Part shown: in pieces, positions 1-13,132 of the stretch
Position numbering within the stretch: position 1 is the stretch's first letter
Layout of the letters: each line of letters begins with the position of its first letter
Assembly: GCA_030490835.1 (NCBI GenBank)
Contig: CM059972.1
Location: forward strand, 94,163,137 to 94,227,136
DNA: 64,000 bases
Direction of reading: 5' to 3'
Origin: Annona cherimola
Lineage: Eukaryota; Streptophyta; Magnoliopsida; Magnoliales; Annonaceae
Made by a program: the position numbers and the translations under genes
Notes under the pieces: generated by a model
Seen by the model: only the letters and a program-made list of their open reading frames with translations
Databases searched by the model: none
Told to the model about the DNA's origin: nothing

Positions 1-640
1 CAACATAAAAAATTGACTTACATGATTTTTGTGAGTGTATTCCATATCTATATATTTAACTTGCATAAATCTTGGTACAAAATAGTTTAAGCAATAACAA
101 TAGAGATAAGTAGGATTGGCCAGGTTGCTCCTTTCATACAACACAAACTTGACAGAAATATAAACACGTAAATAGAAGTTTTTGATGTTAAGAAAATAAT
201 AATTCTTGTTAATATCTTATGCATATACATGAATTATGAGATACGTGAGGAGTAAGCATTGCGCAGGAGTCTGGCTAAGTATACATGTAACCATTCCATA
301 TTCGTATAATGATATAAACAAGGTCAGCCCACGCGCCAAAATTGCCTGCGTAATGTGGTCCAGAATCAGGCACGTCCATCCATCAGTCGTTACAGAATTG
401 CAGGGTCAAGATTCTCCACATTTACCGATGGGGACAACAACGTTAACCTATTCGCTGACCCGTATCTCAGTTCTCTCGGCAGCCAAGAATCTCTAAAGGT
501 GGTATTGACCCCAAAATAGATCTGGTCCCATGCAGCAGCTACCTTCGTCGTCAAAGATGTATGGTTGAAAATGGCCGTAAGTGATTCTGGGTTATCAACT
601 TGTTAGCCCCGGGCTAGCTTGTATATATTGGCCTCGGCAA
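1..640. other. Intergenic, no feature recognised
   Basis: No splice-supported or homologous coding sequence was seen. The short open frame at 236-496 has no recognisable domain and ordinary flanks, so it is not called. Confidence 0.6.
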
Positions 641-870
641 ATATATATTTTTTTTATTTTCTTATAACAAGTGTTTTAATTGACATACCAAATTTTAATA
701 CCATTTTTTGAGAGGTAGGTATTTTACATTCATCTCAATTTTAATACCATTTGGGCGTGTGTGTATTTTTTATTTTTAAAAAGTCAAATTTTTTGGGAGT
801 GAAAGTGACTTAAATACACACAAAATGTATAAAGTTTAAATATACTTGAAAAAATATTTCATAAAAATAC
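641..870. repeat. Degenerate AT-rich MITE-like sequence
   Basis: It holds the motifs of the palindromic MITE family (AAATTTTAATACCATTTT, GTGACTTAAATACAC, GTATAAAGTTTAAATATACTT) in eroded form, with a repeated AATTTTAATACCATTT. Ends cannot be placed. Confidence 0.4.
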
Positions 871-1148
871 ACCTTCCGGCATTTGATAACCAGACATAGC
901 CCATTGATTCCACTTGTTTTTCACCTTTTAGCCATCTAGCTGAACAACTCATGTTGCTAGGTTCAAGGTGTTAATGAATTGGGTCAGCTTGCCGGCGCAC
1001 TTGTCCAAACCATTTGTAGGCAAACTAGAGTTGATTTTTTAATTAAACGAGTTTCAACTTGTTAGTTCATCCGCTGATTTACTTAAATAAATAATTAATG
1101 AGCCCCGGGTGCTAAGAGAGCTAGCATGCATCCGAGGGACATTGCAAA

Positions 1149-1316
1149 ATAAAAAATAAATATGTAAAAGTATTATAAAATGGCGAAATTTAGTATATGT
1201 ATTAAATACACTTAAGAAAATATATTTATGAAGAAAAATTAAAAAAGTAAAATAAACTGAAAAAATTGAATATTGTATAATAAGTTAATATATAATATAT
1301 TGTATAATATCATGAT
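1149..1316. mobile_element. Half copy of the Mutator-like palindromic MITE
   Basis: This segment matches the right half of the intact element at 30457-30825: AAAAATAAATATGTAAAAGTATTATAAAATGG, then AATACACTTAAGAAAA, ending TTGTATAATATCATGA. The left half is absent and is replaced by unrelated sequence at about 1148. Confidence 0.6.
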
Positions 1317-4292
1317 ATATGATACATATTGTTAATTTCATTTGAATTGTAATTAGGTTATCATTAGTTTAAGGCTTACTTTGACTCAGGCCAAAAGATA
1401 GCCATGCTCGTGAACTCAAATTCTACCATCTAAAATTCAAAAAATACCAATCTAAACCATTTAAAAATTGAGTGACTTTCGAATTTATGTGATTTTAATA
1501 CTTAATATAGTTTAATAATTTATTATACTTATCTTAAGATATCAAATTATAACATAAGTCCTTGATTGGGAACTTACGTGAGCCACAAATTAAATAAAAT
1601 TCGTTATATTAAATATATCCGCATCAAAAATATTTAGCAATTATAATTATAAAATTTTTAATTAATAAATTTCTATGCTTACCAATCAAATAAAGTTGCC
1701 ACGCAACGTAAATAAAATGGGTAATTTTAAATATCTTAGATGGGTTGAATTCCATTCAAATTTGTTATTACTTAACAATTAAAAGGCCGTGGCGATTGTT
1801 TGAATCATAAACCATAATCCTTAACATTAGAACAAAATTTATTATATGTAATCATCTTTTTCAGGAAAATTTTTTGCTATATTTGATACCAAATGCAATT
1901 AAGTTTTATATTAGTTGTAGACAAAATTTTATTATTATTTATAGTCAAATTTTAATAATTATATCAAACATTATTTGGACTGTATTTGATGTAAAATTTT
2001 GCTACATTTAACCGAAGGACATCACTAGAAAATAGTCAAGTATTTGTGACTAAAAAACCAATTGTAGAAAAAAAAAAAAAAAACACGTCAATACAGCCAA
2101 ATATATGTTATATGTAGGAACAAAAAAATTAGTAAGATAAGATAAATTTATTTCAGTGTTATAAAAGTTAGGTTGAAGAGGCCCATGTACTTAATAATTG
2201 TGGGTGAGCTAGTTACACCGGTTCCGATGATCACATGCAATTAAATGCATCGGTTTTGCATTTTGCATAAAAAACGCGCCCTTTGCTTGGGCCTTTGGAA
2301 AATGCGGTAGTGTAACAAGGCGGAGTGGAGAGCTTGAAAGTTCTAGGCTAGCTTCCATAAAAAAAGATCAAGGTCCGTGCGTGATAAGACAAGCGAAACC
2401 ACGTGGTGAGAAAAAACCAACTGGAATGTGCGGGCTAGCCATCCCATGTCATGCCAGCCAATACTCCAATACATGACCGATGCTTGTCGGAATTCCGTAG
2501 TTGCACTCCAGGCGCAGGAATCGATGGTTGGAACACGAACAGTCGAACACATGCTTCCAAGTTGCTCCGGTCACATTATTAGGTGCCAAGTTTAGAGTCC
2601 AAAACGTCGGCCGTGAGTGTAGAGGCTAATAACGGTTGATATTGACATGCACCCACGGACCATATAATTAATCCGGACAAGACAAATATATGTAGTAAAT
2701 TCCGAATAGCACTGCCAACTATACTCCTATTTTCAGATTTGGACACATATCTAGGGAAATGGCACAGATGACCCGGTTTTGCTCATAATTACATATGGAA
2801 ATACTTGTTAGCTTCTGTTAGTTACTAGATGAGAAATGATCTAATTCCCATTCATATATATTTTTTTAATAAACAAGGCATTATATGTGTGCATAGGTGC
2901 CAAATGACATAGAAACCATGCTTTGGACAATAAAATGCTCATAGTAAAAATTTTCTCTAACCTAACTGAAACTAACTGAGTTGTCATAAAATTTGTGAAT
3001 GTCTATACTATTGTTCCAAACGAGTGGTTATGTCCATAAATAGAGATCATAATTTATGGTAACATTTAAACTTAACTTTTTTTTATAAGTACTCATGTAT
3101 TACATCATCTCAACCGGTATTACCATAAGTCTTTGAGACATTCTTTCGATATCTAAACAAAATTCTACAAATATCTTACCAATATTCTAATTTTTCTTAC
3201 AATATTTTCTAAAATCTCAACTAGTGGATGCTCTCACATAAATTTTTAAGGAGAAATGCACCACCTACTAAACACTTGACAATCTATTGCTACGGAGAGT
3301 CAAAACGGCGTCACCAATTAGATAAGAAAATTTCGTTACTGGCTAAATTTAACCCTTAATTTCTCTCTGTTTCTACATATATATTAATGATTTTTATTTC
3401 ATGAGTTGGAACCCGCTCAACTGTGAAACCAATTATTGCCGCACATCATGCACATCTTGGGTAGGGTACTCGGGAATCAACTCATTAAATATCCTAAAAT
3501 GGAGAGAGCGTGTTTATATTTTCCTATCTATAGGCTAGGGTAAGTTCCAAATAAAAAATACCAAGCATAATTAGGATAGGGTAGGTTTCAGTGTTCGAAT
3601 ATCGGGAACCGATCTGAATTATTGATATATATATTCAACATTTTTTTATGAAATATATTATATCTTTGAAGATATCTTTTAAAATATAAAAATTTATTTA
3701 ATTTATTTATTATTTAGTATATCTAATAAATGCATTTTAATATTGTATTATTATCATATTGATTATAAGTTTATATTAGGATTATGATTTTCAAATACAA
3801 TATGAAGTCTAATATAAAAAATTGATTTGGAGCCAAAGCTAGAGTGACCTTAAAAAATAGGATAAGGTATAACTAGAACCGACTTGATTTAAAATAAAAT
3901 AGGATAAAAAATTTTAAAAATAAGATAAGAGTAAGTTTAACTCTAAACCAGACTTACCCTACCCAATTGCACAACCATTAAACCAACCTTAATTTAAATA
4001 GTGTGGGTTTCATAACACAAGTATACTAAACCAAACCTAATAGGTGCTCATGTGGGTATCTAAGGTTGCATTTAATAGTTTTAAATACTTAAATTATTAT
4101 TTTAGTAATTCAAAGTTTTTGTTATTATTTTTTTTAAAAATAGGATAATTTTCAAGAAAGGATATGATAATCTTTATTTACCTTATCCCATCAAAAATTT
4201 TCTTATCTTACTTTAACCTACCTAATCCTAGAGTCAGTAAATTTTTACAGAGATTGGAAACATGATAAATATGAGATATTAATAATGAAAAA
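1317..4292. other. AT-rich intergenic DNA
   Basis: No gene recognised. There is a poly(A) run near 2070. 2200-2650 is less AT-rich and looks single-copy, but has no convincing frame. 3510-4260 repeats motifs such as GGATAGGGTAGGTT and TTACCCTACCC at its edges, suggesting a degenerate terminal-inverted-repeat element whose limits I could not fix. Confidence 0.4.
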
Positions 4293-4640
4293 TGGGGGCT
4301 GATCATTTATTTTTTATTTTTCATAAACATGTTTTCCTTAGTGTATTTAACCCATATACCAAGTTTTAATATTGTGATTTTTTTCATTTTTTATAAACAT
4401 GTTTTCCCTGATGTATTTAATCTATGTACCAAGTTTTACCATTTTACAATATTTTTATTTTTATTTTAAAAATCATCAATTCCAGGATATTTAAGTCATT
4501 TGTCACCCCTTAAAAACCTGATTTTACAAATAAAAAATAAATATATTGTAAAATGGAAAAACTTAGTGTGTGTAGATATATATTAAATATACATTTTAGA
4601 AAAACATATTAAAACGAAAAGATATCGAAAGGGGGCTGAC
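4293..4640. mobile_element. AT-rich palindromic MITE next to the solo LTR
   Basis: The two halves are roughly inverted around 4490: ACCAAGTTTTACCATTTTACAA on the left and TTGTAAAATGGAAAAACTTAG on the right. The same core occurs at 1149-1316, 30068-30368, 30457-30825 and 34320-34955. The left arm holds a direct duplication of about 65 bases containing ATAAACATGTTTTCC. Confidence 0.6.
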
Positions 4641-4658
4641 ACGCGATGCATCACATGT

Positions 4659-6766
4659 TGTAATAATTAGGAAAAATTTTATGAGTTGACTATTCAACTG
4701 ATGATGTGTCCACTGACGTGGCATCCTGACCATTGACCATATGACCAAGCAATGGGCCAAGAATAAGTGGAAGGTTATTGGGCTAGACCCAAATAAGCCC
4801 ACTTAGAATGATGGGTTGAGTTATATAAAATATTGCGAGTATTTAACTCAATGACCCAATGTGCTTAAGTGGTTAAGGTGTTGGTCTTTGGTAGAAGAGG
4901 TCTCGAGTTCGAATCCCATGAGTGTATAAATGATGTATTTTGCTTTTTTGGGCTCTGTGAGCCTCACCAGTTTGAAATTCGAATTTAAAATTTGATTTAA
5001 GATTGGATTGCGATCAGGGATCTTGAAATTAGAATTTGAAGTGGATTTGAGATCGGATTGCGATCGGAAATTCAAATTTGAATTGAAATCGGATTTCGAG
5101 CGGAAAATCCTCCGGTGAATCCTCCGGTGAGCTATAAATAAACGACTTGGGTACTCAATAAAGGCATACCAGAGGAAAGAGGAGGAACGCTGCCGCAGGA
5201 AAAAGGAAAAGGCCGATCCAACCCGTTCAAGCAATCCATTTCATTTTCTTCTTTAAGGTAAGGGGGATTTTGCCTCTTTAGCCTTTAATTACGGCATGAT
5301 TTAATGAGGATTTATCACATAATTATTTAGTGGTTTTACTAATATGTGATTTTATGGCCATTAATCATGCTATGATGTTATGAGATATTATATGCTTAAT
5401 TGCACATGGAATGGATGCCACATAATTATTTGAGAAATGTATTATTTACATTAAATTAATTATGTGAGGATTTATCAATAATTTTGAGGATGTATAACAT
5501 AAAGGTAATTTTGGGCAAGATGGAAAGCATAATGGCATAATTATAATTTATTTTGAGTAAAATAAATTAATGAGTAAAATTATGTATGTTATATTATGCT
5601 TGGATGGCCTAAAATTAATTATGTTAGCCAAATTATTGATGAGATGAATTTTTAATGCATTTTAATGCATTTAAGACGTTTAAAGGAGATATATATACGA
5701 AAATAATATTAAAATATTATTATATATATCTTGTATAAATGGACGGATGGAAAAAAATGGATGTTACTGCCTATTTTCGAGTTTTTGGATATTTTACAAT
5801 TCTGCCTAATGGTTTTTCTGAAAATCATAAGCTGTCAAGGAGTTTCTGTAAAATCAGAAGACAGCAGGGGAATCTGTAAATTTCCAGAAGATGGTACGGG
5901 CTTCAGGGAGTGGGCTGGATCCAGGCTGGGCCCAGCTGCAGACGAGCCCAACTGTTGCAATGGGCCTCAGAAGGAGGATCCAGTGAGCCAACCCATGACT
6001 CAGAGCCCAGGATGATACCCAGGCAGAAGCCCAGGCAGTAAAGCCCAGAGCGCGGCCCACCAGGAAGCCCAGTCGGGCAAGAGTCACCGGCGGCGAGGGA
6101 CACGTGGCACCGTTTGGTGCGTCCATCTTCAAATTGATGTAAATTGAGCTCTAGAGGTCCGATTTGAGTGATCCAGGGGTCATTTCCTATGGATTTGGAC
6201 CTTCTGAGTTCAATGGAAGGGCTAGATTAGCCAAATGATGCCTAGAAGTTTGAGTTTTGGGGATAAAGGAGTATCTTAAAGGATTTAAGGTCTTAAATCC
6301 TTAGGGTAGTCCCCAAATTTTAAGTTGAGTACTTCTAGGAAGAGATGATGACATATAAGATGTTTTAAAGGCTCTAAAAGTTGAGCAATTGAGTGAAGAT
6401 GATGTGTTCTTATGATCTTAATTGCAGGGCATAATCCTACTTACTAAGTTCTTGTGAACTTACCCATTTTTCCTTTGACTCTCAAATGATCCCGTGGATG
6501 GTGGCCAATGAGATGGTGGTGGCGTGCTAATGAATAAATCATTTTATTTATTTCTTTATATGTAATGAGTGGCTTGACTTGGATGTAAAGAATTTATTGA
6601 AGTGGGCATGTTTGTAATAACTCTATGGACTTGGATGTAATAATGCAAGTTTATTTCTTACCTAAATGAGATGGTTTAATCGTCGCGTGGAAAGATCCTG
6701 GAGTTTTAAAACGACTTGGACTGAAAATTTAGGCAAAAACCTTGATTTTTAGTTCAGGCCGTTACA
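4659..6766 (+). mobile_element. Solo LTR, about 2.1 kb, with 5-bp target duplication
   Basis: The element starts TGTAATAATTAGG and ends GGCCGTTACA, giving TGTAA/TTACA termini. It is bordered by CATGT at 4654-4658 and 6767-6771. No primer-binding site, gag/pol reading frame or second LTR was seen, so it looks like the product of LTR-LTR recombination. Inside, near 4866-4910, is a tRNA-like stretch with GAGTTCGAATCCC. A GC-richer part (5880-6130) has short open frames on both strands that are not recognisable proteins. Strand is arbitrary. Ty3/gypsy versus copia cannot be decided, though the length favours gypsy. Confidence 0.8.
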
Positions 6767-6771
6767 CATGT

Positions 6772-7715
6772 AATCAACCCCCATGAAAAATAGATTGCAA
6801 GAATATTGGCAGATTCGGATCAACATGGAGATAAGGGCACTCAACTACTCTGCCCCGATATATCCTCGAATTTTGAAAAGAAATTGAAAAGCCTTAAATT
6901 TCAGGAAAACTTAATTTTGTGTAGAAATGGAGAACTGCCTTAATTTTTCCCTTTTTTTTTTGAATTGGGAGAACCGCCGTAATTTGACCGGCACGCCCCA
7001 CTCACTTGTCAGTTATTTCCCGGTTGAAACCCAATGTCCATACGACATGCATGACCATCATATCTTGGAACAAATACGTTTGAAATTTGAGATCCCAATA
7101 TTGAATTATTTGAAAGAAATCATTTAATTATCATCCATTGAATTGGGACTTCCGATGCCTTGTACGTCATTTTATTAATGAATATAATATTGACATCCAT
7201 TTGAATTTTTTTATTCATATTATATACATAGTTACATCTGATGTTACAAATTAAACTCAACCATCACCATTGGAAGAATATCTTGTAAATACCTGCGCAT
7301 TTAGGAAGGACCACTGAAAATGCTCTCATGAGGGAAAAATACAAAAAGATACAAAAATCCCACTCCAAATGCAAGAGCGAGGTTTGAATCCTAGATTAAC
7401 AGCATAAAAAAGTTTGCTGCCGCAAACTCCCCATTGAATTGGAATTTTATACATACGTGTGCGCGCACGCACGCACAGATATGTTAAATTCAGTAGCGGA
7501 AGAAAATGCCAAGAAGAAATCTCGTATGTATATGTAGAATTTGAGGAGCTGAGGGAAGGGAAGATGCATCTTCATAACAAAACAGAGGCTTCATTTCCTT
7601 TTCACCCGTACCATTTGCGCACAGTACGTCTTCACGGATCACGCGTAGAATGCGCTTGGTGGAAAAGGATCTATGTCAAACGGTCCCGCTTTGATGCAAT
7701 TCCTTACATTTTTGT
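6772..7715. other. Intergenic, nothing recognised
   Basis: Short open frames at 6927-7127 and 7459-7719 have no known domain. An alternating CG-rich tract (GTGTGCGCGCACGCACGCAC) lies near 7458-7478. Confidence 0.5.
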
Positions 7716-8344
7716 GTAATGTTTCAATGCATGGGTAAGCATTGAAATTTTTAGGTCCAAAACCTATTTAAATTTTTTTTATTATTATTTTTACAAAATG
7801 TTAATCTATGTACGTATATTAGTTCGGTTAATATATAAACTGATGTATATTTTTCTGGTTTTTTAAAAATAAGGAGTTTTAGTTCTTTTTAAGTGACTAA
7901 AATACCCCCTTTTAAAAATAAAAAGCAAAAATTTGGAGCATGTGTGGCAAATTCTAACTTTCTCAACTAAAACTTTTCAATCCAAGACTTTTTACTTTTT
8001 ACTTTTATCTTATTTTTAAACATTTCTTCGTGTCTTCTTGTACAATTGTCGTATTTTTCAATCATTTTTACAACTACATGTATGACCAATCTATCTATTT
8101 TAACTTTATTTTCTTTACTTCTCATCATTATCCTATCATATCACATTATTTTCTACTAATTTAAAAACTTTTACACCAAACCTTTTTATCAAAAATTTTA
8201 TCACTTCTCAAACACAACCTAATATATAAGTCAGATGCACTTAAATGTCTGGTTTGATAAAAAAATTTCAAAATAAATGAAAGATAACTTTTTCACTCAA
8301 ATGCACTAAAATTTCGATGCATTAGCATGCATTGAAACATTACT
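7716..8344. mobile_element. MITE with about 36-bp terminal inverted repeats
   Basis: The left end GTAATGTTTCAATGCATG and its inverted copy CATGCATTGAAACATTAC at the right end form the core of a longer imperfect repeat that also covers GCATTGAAATTTT. The element is interrupted by a Tourist-like MITE at about 7937-8219, so the original element was about 345 bases long. Confidence 0.75.
7937..8219 (+). mobile_element. Tourist-like MITE nested in another MITE
   Basis: It matches the family consensus seen elsewhere here (AACTTTTCAATC, CATTTCTTC, TCAATCATTTTTACAACTAC, TATTTTAACTTTATT, CATATCACATTA, ending CTCAAACACAACC). The left end is eroded. Confidence 0.7.
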
Positions 8345-8589
8345 TTAATTTTTAATATCCTTATTTTTAATGAAAATTCACTTCATTCATTATACTTTTT
8401 TTAGTATTTTTTGTTTAGCTAGGAGATCAAGTTTTATCTAAATTAAACGTGTTCATGCATAAATTATAAAAGATATTTGGATCCATTTACATTTGTCTTA
8501 TAATATAATAATACTTTACAAAACTATTTATCTATATTTTAGATGGTTAGAATGTTTAAAATATAATTTTAAAATTGATATTTAGCATT

Positions 8590-8935
8590 AAATCATTTTG
8601 GATAACTCGTAATTATATCCATTTAGTTTGACCATAACTATAAATATATTCATCTAGTTTCGAAAATTGTAATAACTCTCATATGGTTTGACTGTAATTA
8701 TAAATATATGCCTCTATTACAATGTTGTTATGACATAAATATACTTGCAAATATATGCAAATATGGTATAAAAATAATTTGCAAACATACCCATGCCGTA
8801 ACGGCACCGTAGTGACATAGGTATTTTTGTAATTATAGTCAAACTATATGATGATTATTTAAAATTTTTAAAACCTTGTGGATGTATTTGTAATTATGGT
8901 TAAACTATGTGAGTATATTTGCAAATTATTTAATT
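8590..8935. mobile_element. Palindromic MITE with TTTGACYRTAATTA arms
   Basis: Left-half motifs (GTTTGACCATAACTATAAATATATTC, GGTTTGACTGTAATTATAAATA) recur inverted in the right half (TTTTTGTAATTATAGTCAAACTATATGATG, TTTGTAATTATGGTTAAACTATGTGA). The same family occurs at 23690-24135. Confidence 0.6.
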
Positions 8936-11040
8936 GTTTTATCATATTGATTTTACACATTTGTATATGGAGTCACACACAATAATAATAGGCAAATGAA
9001 ATAATTTTTATAATAACATAAATTAAAATAAATACAATAGATAAGTGAATTTTCCGTAAAAAAATGAAAGAAGTGTTATAGAATCAAAGTGCCACATGGA
9101 ACATGCACGTTCCGCTGCATGATGAATGTGTTTTCTATAAATTGGTTCCACTTCAGTGAAATCGGTCTGGCCATTTCATTTTAACAATATTTTCTATTTA
9201 ACTAAGAAACTAAACTTAATTTAAATGAAAGATTTGCACGGGGCACATCTATTTTGACATACTAATTTAAAAGCTTTTTTATTGGTATTATATATACTAT
9301 GACATCTGATTTCATAAATCAGGTTCTTTCATAACTCTGACGATGGATAAATGTCTTTATAAATACTCTTATATTCAAAGAGGACAATTATAAATACCTC
9401 TATTACTAGAAGTACCATGTAGCAATACACTTGCCACTACCAAGTATGGAACCTAAGACAACCACAGCAAAGGCATCATCCAGTGCCAACTAGAGAAAGG
9501 CTGATTGGCAACTTCAAAGCTTTTAATTTCCTTCTAAAATTGTTCTTATTGGAACTTCCAAATGCTTGCGCAAATAGATTTATGTGATTTTCTTATTTTA
9601 TCGATTATATATATGTATATTTTAAAGCAAGTATAACCTCCATAAGACTTTTTCCGTTGTTGTATTATGAAACTATTCTTTGGCAGGTAATAACTTCTTC
9701 AAAATATATATAACCAGGAGTAAAATACCAAAATCATTCGAATCCATTCGAATAAGCATTATAAATTTATGATAATTAATACAATGATTCATACGAAGAA
9801 CACATTTATACAATGATACAATACATATGCAAGAAAACTATTATTTTGAAATTATAAAAATATAAAAATATATACACAAAAACCTTAAAATGATAAATTT
9901 TGGTATATATAAAGATAATATATGAACTCACTTAAACATAAAAAGAACAATAAACAACAAAGGCTGGAATCATGCGTATGAATTGAGATTTCATTTTATA
10001 CACATATGTATTGGATCTTACCTTGGTTACTTTACCATAGAAGTCTTCCATTGTTCAATATTATCGTGCCTAGCTTGATGATTGTATAAAATCTAAGCTG
10101 TCTATTATATTTAGTGTTATTTATTTATGTAACATATAAAAATCAATTTGATCAGAATTTTATGTGGGCTACGACATTGAAAATAACAAAAAAAAACTAG
10201 TATAAATTTTGAAATTCACTTGAATCCATCCTATTTAATCTTCAAATATTATAAAAATTTAGATAACCATTTTTGTACATATAAAGAACAACTTAGAAGG
10301 TTTGGATGCTCAAAATAAATGCACATTAGTCCTCTAATATATAATAAAATAATTATTACCAGGCTCACATTCACTCTTCAATTATTCAATGTCTGTGGCC
10401 CTCACGAATCTTTTACTAAAATGATTTTTAGCAGTTAGCTAAATAGGTAACCACATGATGGGGGCTTGAATTTTTTTAAAATAATTGACCATAGAAGAAT
10501 TCTATGTTCAAGTGACTATAGAAGTACTTTCGTGTAACTAAAAATTTTGAATTAAGTTGCATACTAGTTAAACGAATTTATTTTATTGATTTTACACTTT
10601 AAACATATTTACCTATGCGAATCTTTAATGTTAAGGTAGACTCAAAAATGGAAATGAAAAGGCATATATATTTGGGTGAAATCGGTATCACCGAATTTGG
10701 GTTTCACATTAATGAAACCTATCTTTTATTATAAAACAAAATTCAATATCACCATTTTGTTTAATCTTGGGCTAGTTATGCCAACTTAAAATATGCAACC
10801 ATTTGTAAAAATATGAAAATCACTTGAAATCCATTCATACAAGCATTCTAAAAAGTTGATAACGATAATATCTAAATTATTTATTTAGATGGAAGAAATT
10901 TTTCAAAGCCAAGGATACTAAATAAGAAGAAAGCACAAAATTTGTAACATAACACTAAAGGTTACTATGTAACATGACATGTAATATGCACGCGCCCGAT
11001 GATAAAAAGAAGAAAAGGAGTGGAGGCCACCGTTACATCT
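8936..11040. other. AT-rich intergenic DNA
   Basis: No coding frame, RNA gene or bounded repeat recognised. Confidence 0.5.
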
Positions 11041-11235
11041 GAAGTTCAGAGGGTTATAAATAAAATTAAAATAAATAAATTAGTTATATGAATAGTTGTG
11101 TAGAAATAATTAAAAAATATAGTAATTTATCTAGGAAGATGTGAATGAATAATTAAAAAATAAGATAATTATATAAAGTGAAAATTTTTAATTTAAAAAA
11201 TTTTAGTTTAGAAATTTTAATGTGAAACAAATACA
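11041..11235 (-). mobile_element. Truncated Tourist-like MITE
   Basis: Minus-orientation family motifs are visible (AAAATAAATTAGTTATATG, TAGTTGTGTAGAAATAATT, AAGATGTGAATGAATAATTAAAAAATAAGATAATTAT, ending GAAACAAATACAC). The start is missing. Confidence 0.6.
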
Positions 11236-11511
11236 CGTGGGTGTAAAAGGTAAAAGGTTCAATACTTCCATTAACAAGATTGTTAAATTTATACTCCAAA
11301 ATTTATGATTAAAATGTGCAGAGAATTGATCATTTGTGACGGGTGGGAAACCGCTTTTATTTTTCGGCCACGCCTTCCGACCGTTGGATCGAGCGGGTTT
11401 ATTCGTAGCCATATGATTAAAGTGAGAAAAATCAAAGCCTGACACTGCAAACAATGCGTAGAAAATTTACGCCTGGCTCCTCAGAAAAATTACATGCAGC
11501 TCCCTCGTCGA

Positions 11512-12713
11512 TAGGGGTGCAACTCAGGTCGGGTTATACCGGGTTGGAGTGAACCCAAATCCTAAGCCAACCAGGTTGGAGTAAACCCAAACTCAAACCC
11601 TAAGAATTTAATTTGGGTTCGGACCGGGTTCAAACCGGGTTTGCATTGGTTTTGGTTTGGTTTCGGGTTAGAATTCGGATTACCAATAAACTTTAATTGT
11701 AATCTAAAAGAAAATTATTGGAATATACATACCTGTGTTTATGAAGTCAAGTGTAGCAAATAACTAATGAAAATGACTCAAGTGTAGCAAATAAAAAATA
11801 AACATATCATACCAACTATTGTAGTTGAAACTAAACATTATCATACAAATTGTTGAAATTGAATTCAAACTGAATATTTATCATACAAATTGCTAAAATA
11901 AAAATTGACCACTTGTCATACCAATAAACTTAAAATATAAATCAAATTTATACTACAATCTAAAATTCAAACTAATAGATTTCTTATACTAACAGAAAGT
12001 ATAATATGAAATAGATTTATCATGCCAACTCAAATTCAAACATAATCCACATAACAGTTATTCAAAGCAACTAAATCTAAATATACTAGCATAATGGTTC
12101 AACATTCCAATCTAATTTAAGTGCAATCCAAATTTAAAATGACGAATAAACAAATCTCAAGTTTAAATAAGTTTACATCCACTTTTAAATAAATTCAAAA
12201 TTTAAATGAGTTCATGTCTCCAAAGTTTCCAAAAAAAATTAAAAAACTTTTCGAAGACTTCCAAGTAATTTCTCTCTTGATTTCCATTTGTATTTCGAAT
12301 GTCAAGTTCTTACACGTGCGGCTACCCCTCATATATTTTTAAAATTTTTTTAAATATCCATATTAACTATATGTTATAAATCATTAAATCATAGTTATTC
12401 ATTAATTTAAATCAATTAATCACTTAAATTAAACCATTTGACTGATATATATTAAATCAATTAACCACCTACATATTAATATTACAAAAAATGTATAATT
12501 TATAAAAAAAATTATATAAATTACACCGGGTTCGAACCGGGTCGGGTTTTGGTACCAGGTTGGTGCGAATCCGGTTTTGGTTTTGGTTTCTACGGGTCAG
12601 GTTGAAATCGGGTCTATTTTGGAAAAAATCTTAAAAATAAAACCCATTTTTTGTTTTAGTACCGGGTCGGGTCGGGCGGGTTCGGACCGACCTAGTACCA
12701 AGTTTCACCCCTA
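11512..12713. mobile_element. Non-autonomous hAT element, 1.2 kb, 8-bp target duplication
   Basis: It begins TAGGGGTGCAACTC and ends TTTCACCCCTA, with exact CTCGTCGA duplications at 11504-11511 and 12714-12721. Subterminal regions are rich in GGGTTCGGACCGGG-type repeats on both sides of an AT-rich centre. An 8-bp duplication with TAGGGGTG termini is standard for hAT. No transposase frame was seen. Confidence 0.92.
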
Positions 12714-12721
12714 CTCGTCGA

Positions 12722-13132
12722 CTACCTCACTCTCTATTCCTGATGCCCACTTCTCTCTGTCGCATGCTCCAAATCTAGCACTTTTGTCCCCGTTCTCAGC
12801 TCTGCCTTCCTCTCCCATTTGCGCTCTCCCTTCTGCAATGTTGCAGTGGACGCCTAGTGCTTAAAGTCGCTGCCTCCTGCTGTGCTAGAACTGAGGCTGA
12901 TGGCAAATTGATTAACATCGTTCAACAAATGGGCAGTGAGGAAGGCATTCTTTTTTGAATTTTCTTAGCTTGGTGACTAAAACTAATAGATTAAAAATGA
13001 TATTTATAGGAAGAACCCTGTACTAATTAGCCGACAACTGCTAGAAACATTATAAGCAGTTCTCTCCGGCATGTGAGTAGGATGGTTATGTAATCGAAAG
13101 CCTGAAATGTGTTGTCCAAGCTTGGATGTGTG
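12722..13132. other. Intergenic, left of the duplicated block
   Basis: A pyrimidine-rich, more GC-rich stretch (12722-12870) continues the sequence that flanks the hAT insertion on its left. No reliable frame was seen. It is not repeated before the second copy of the duplication. Confidence 0.4.

Noticed and set aside
4866..4915. A tRNA gene
   Set aside because: It has A- and B-box-like motifs, but I could not fold a full cloverleaf with matching acceptor stem, and it lies inside an LTR. More likely a SINE-like relic.
5854..6132. Overlapping open frames of 66-94 codons on both strands
   Set aside because: They lie inside the solo LTR in a GC-richer patch, overlap on both strands and match no known domain.
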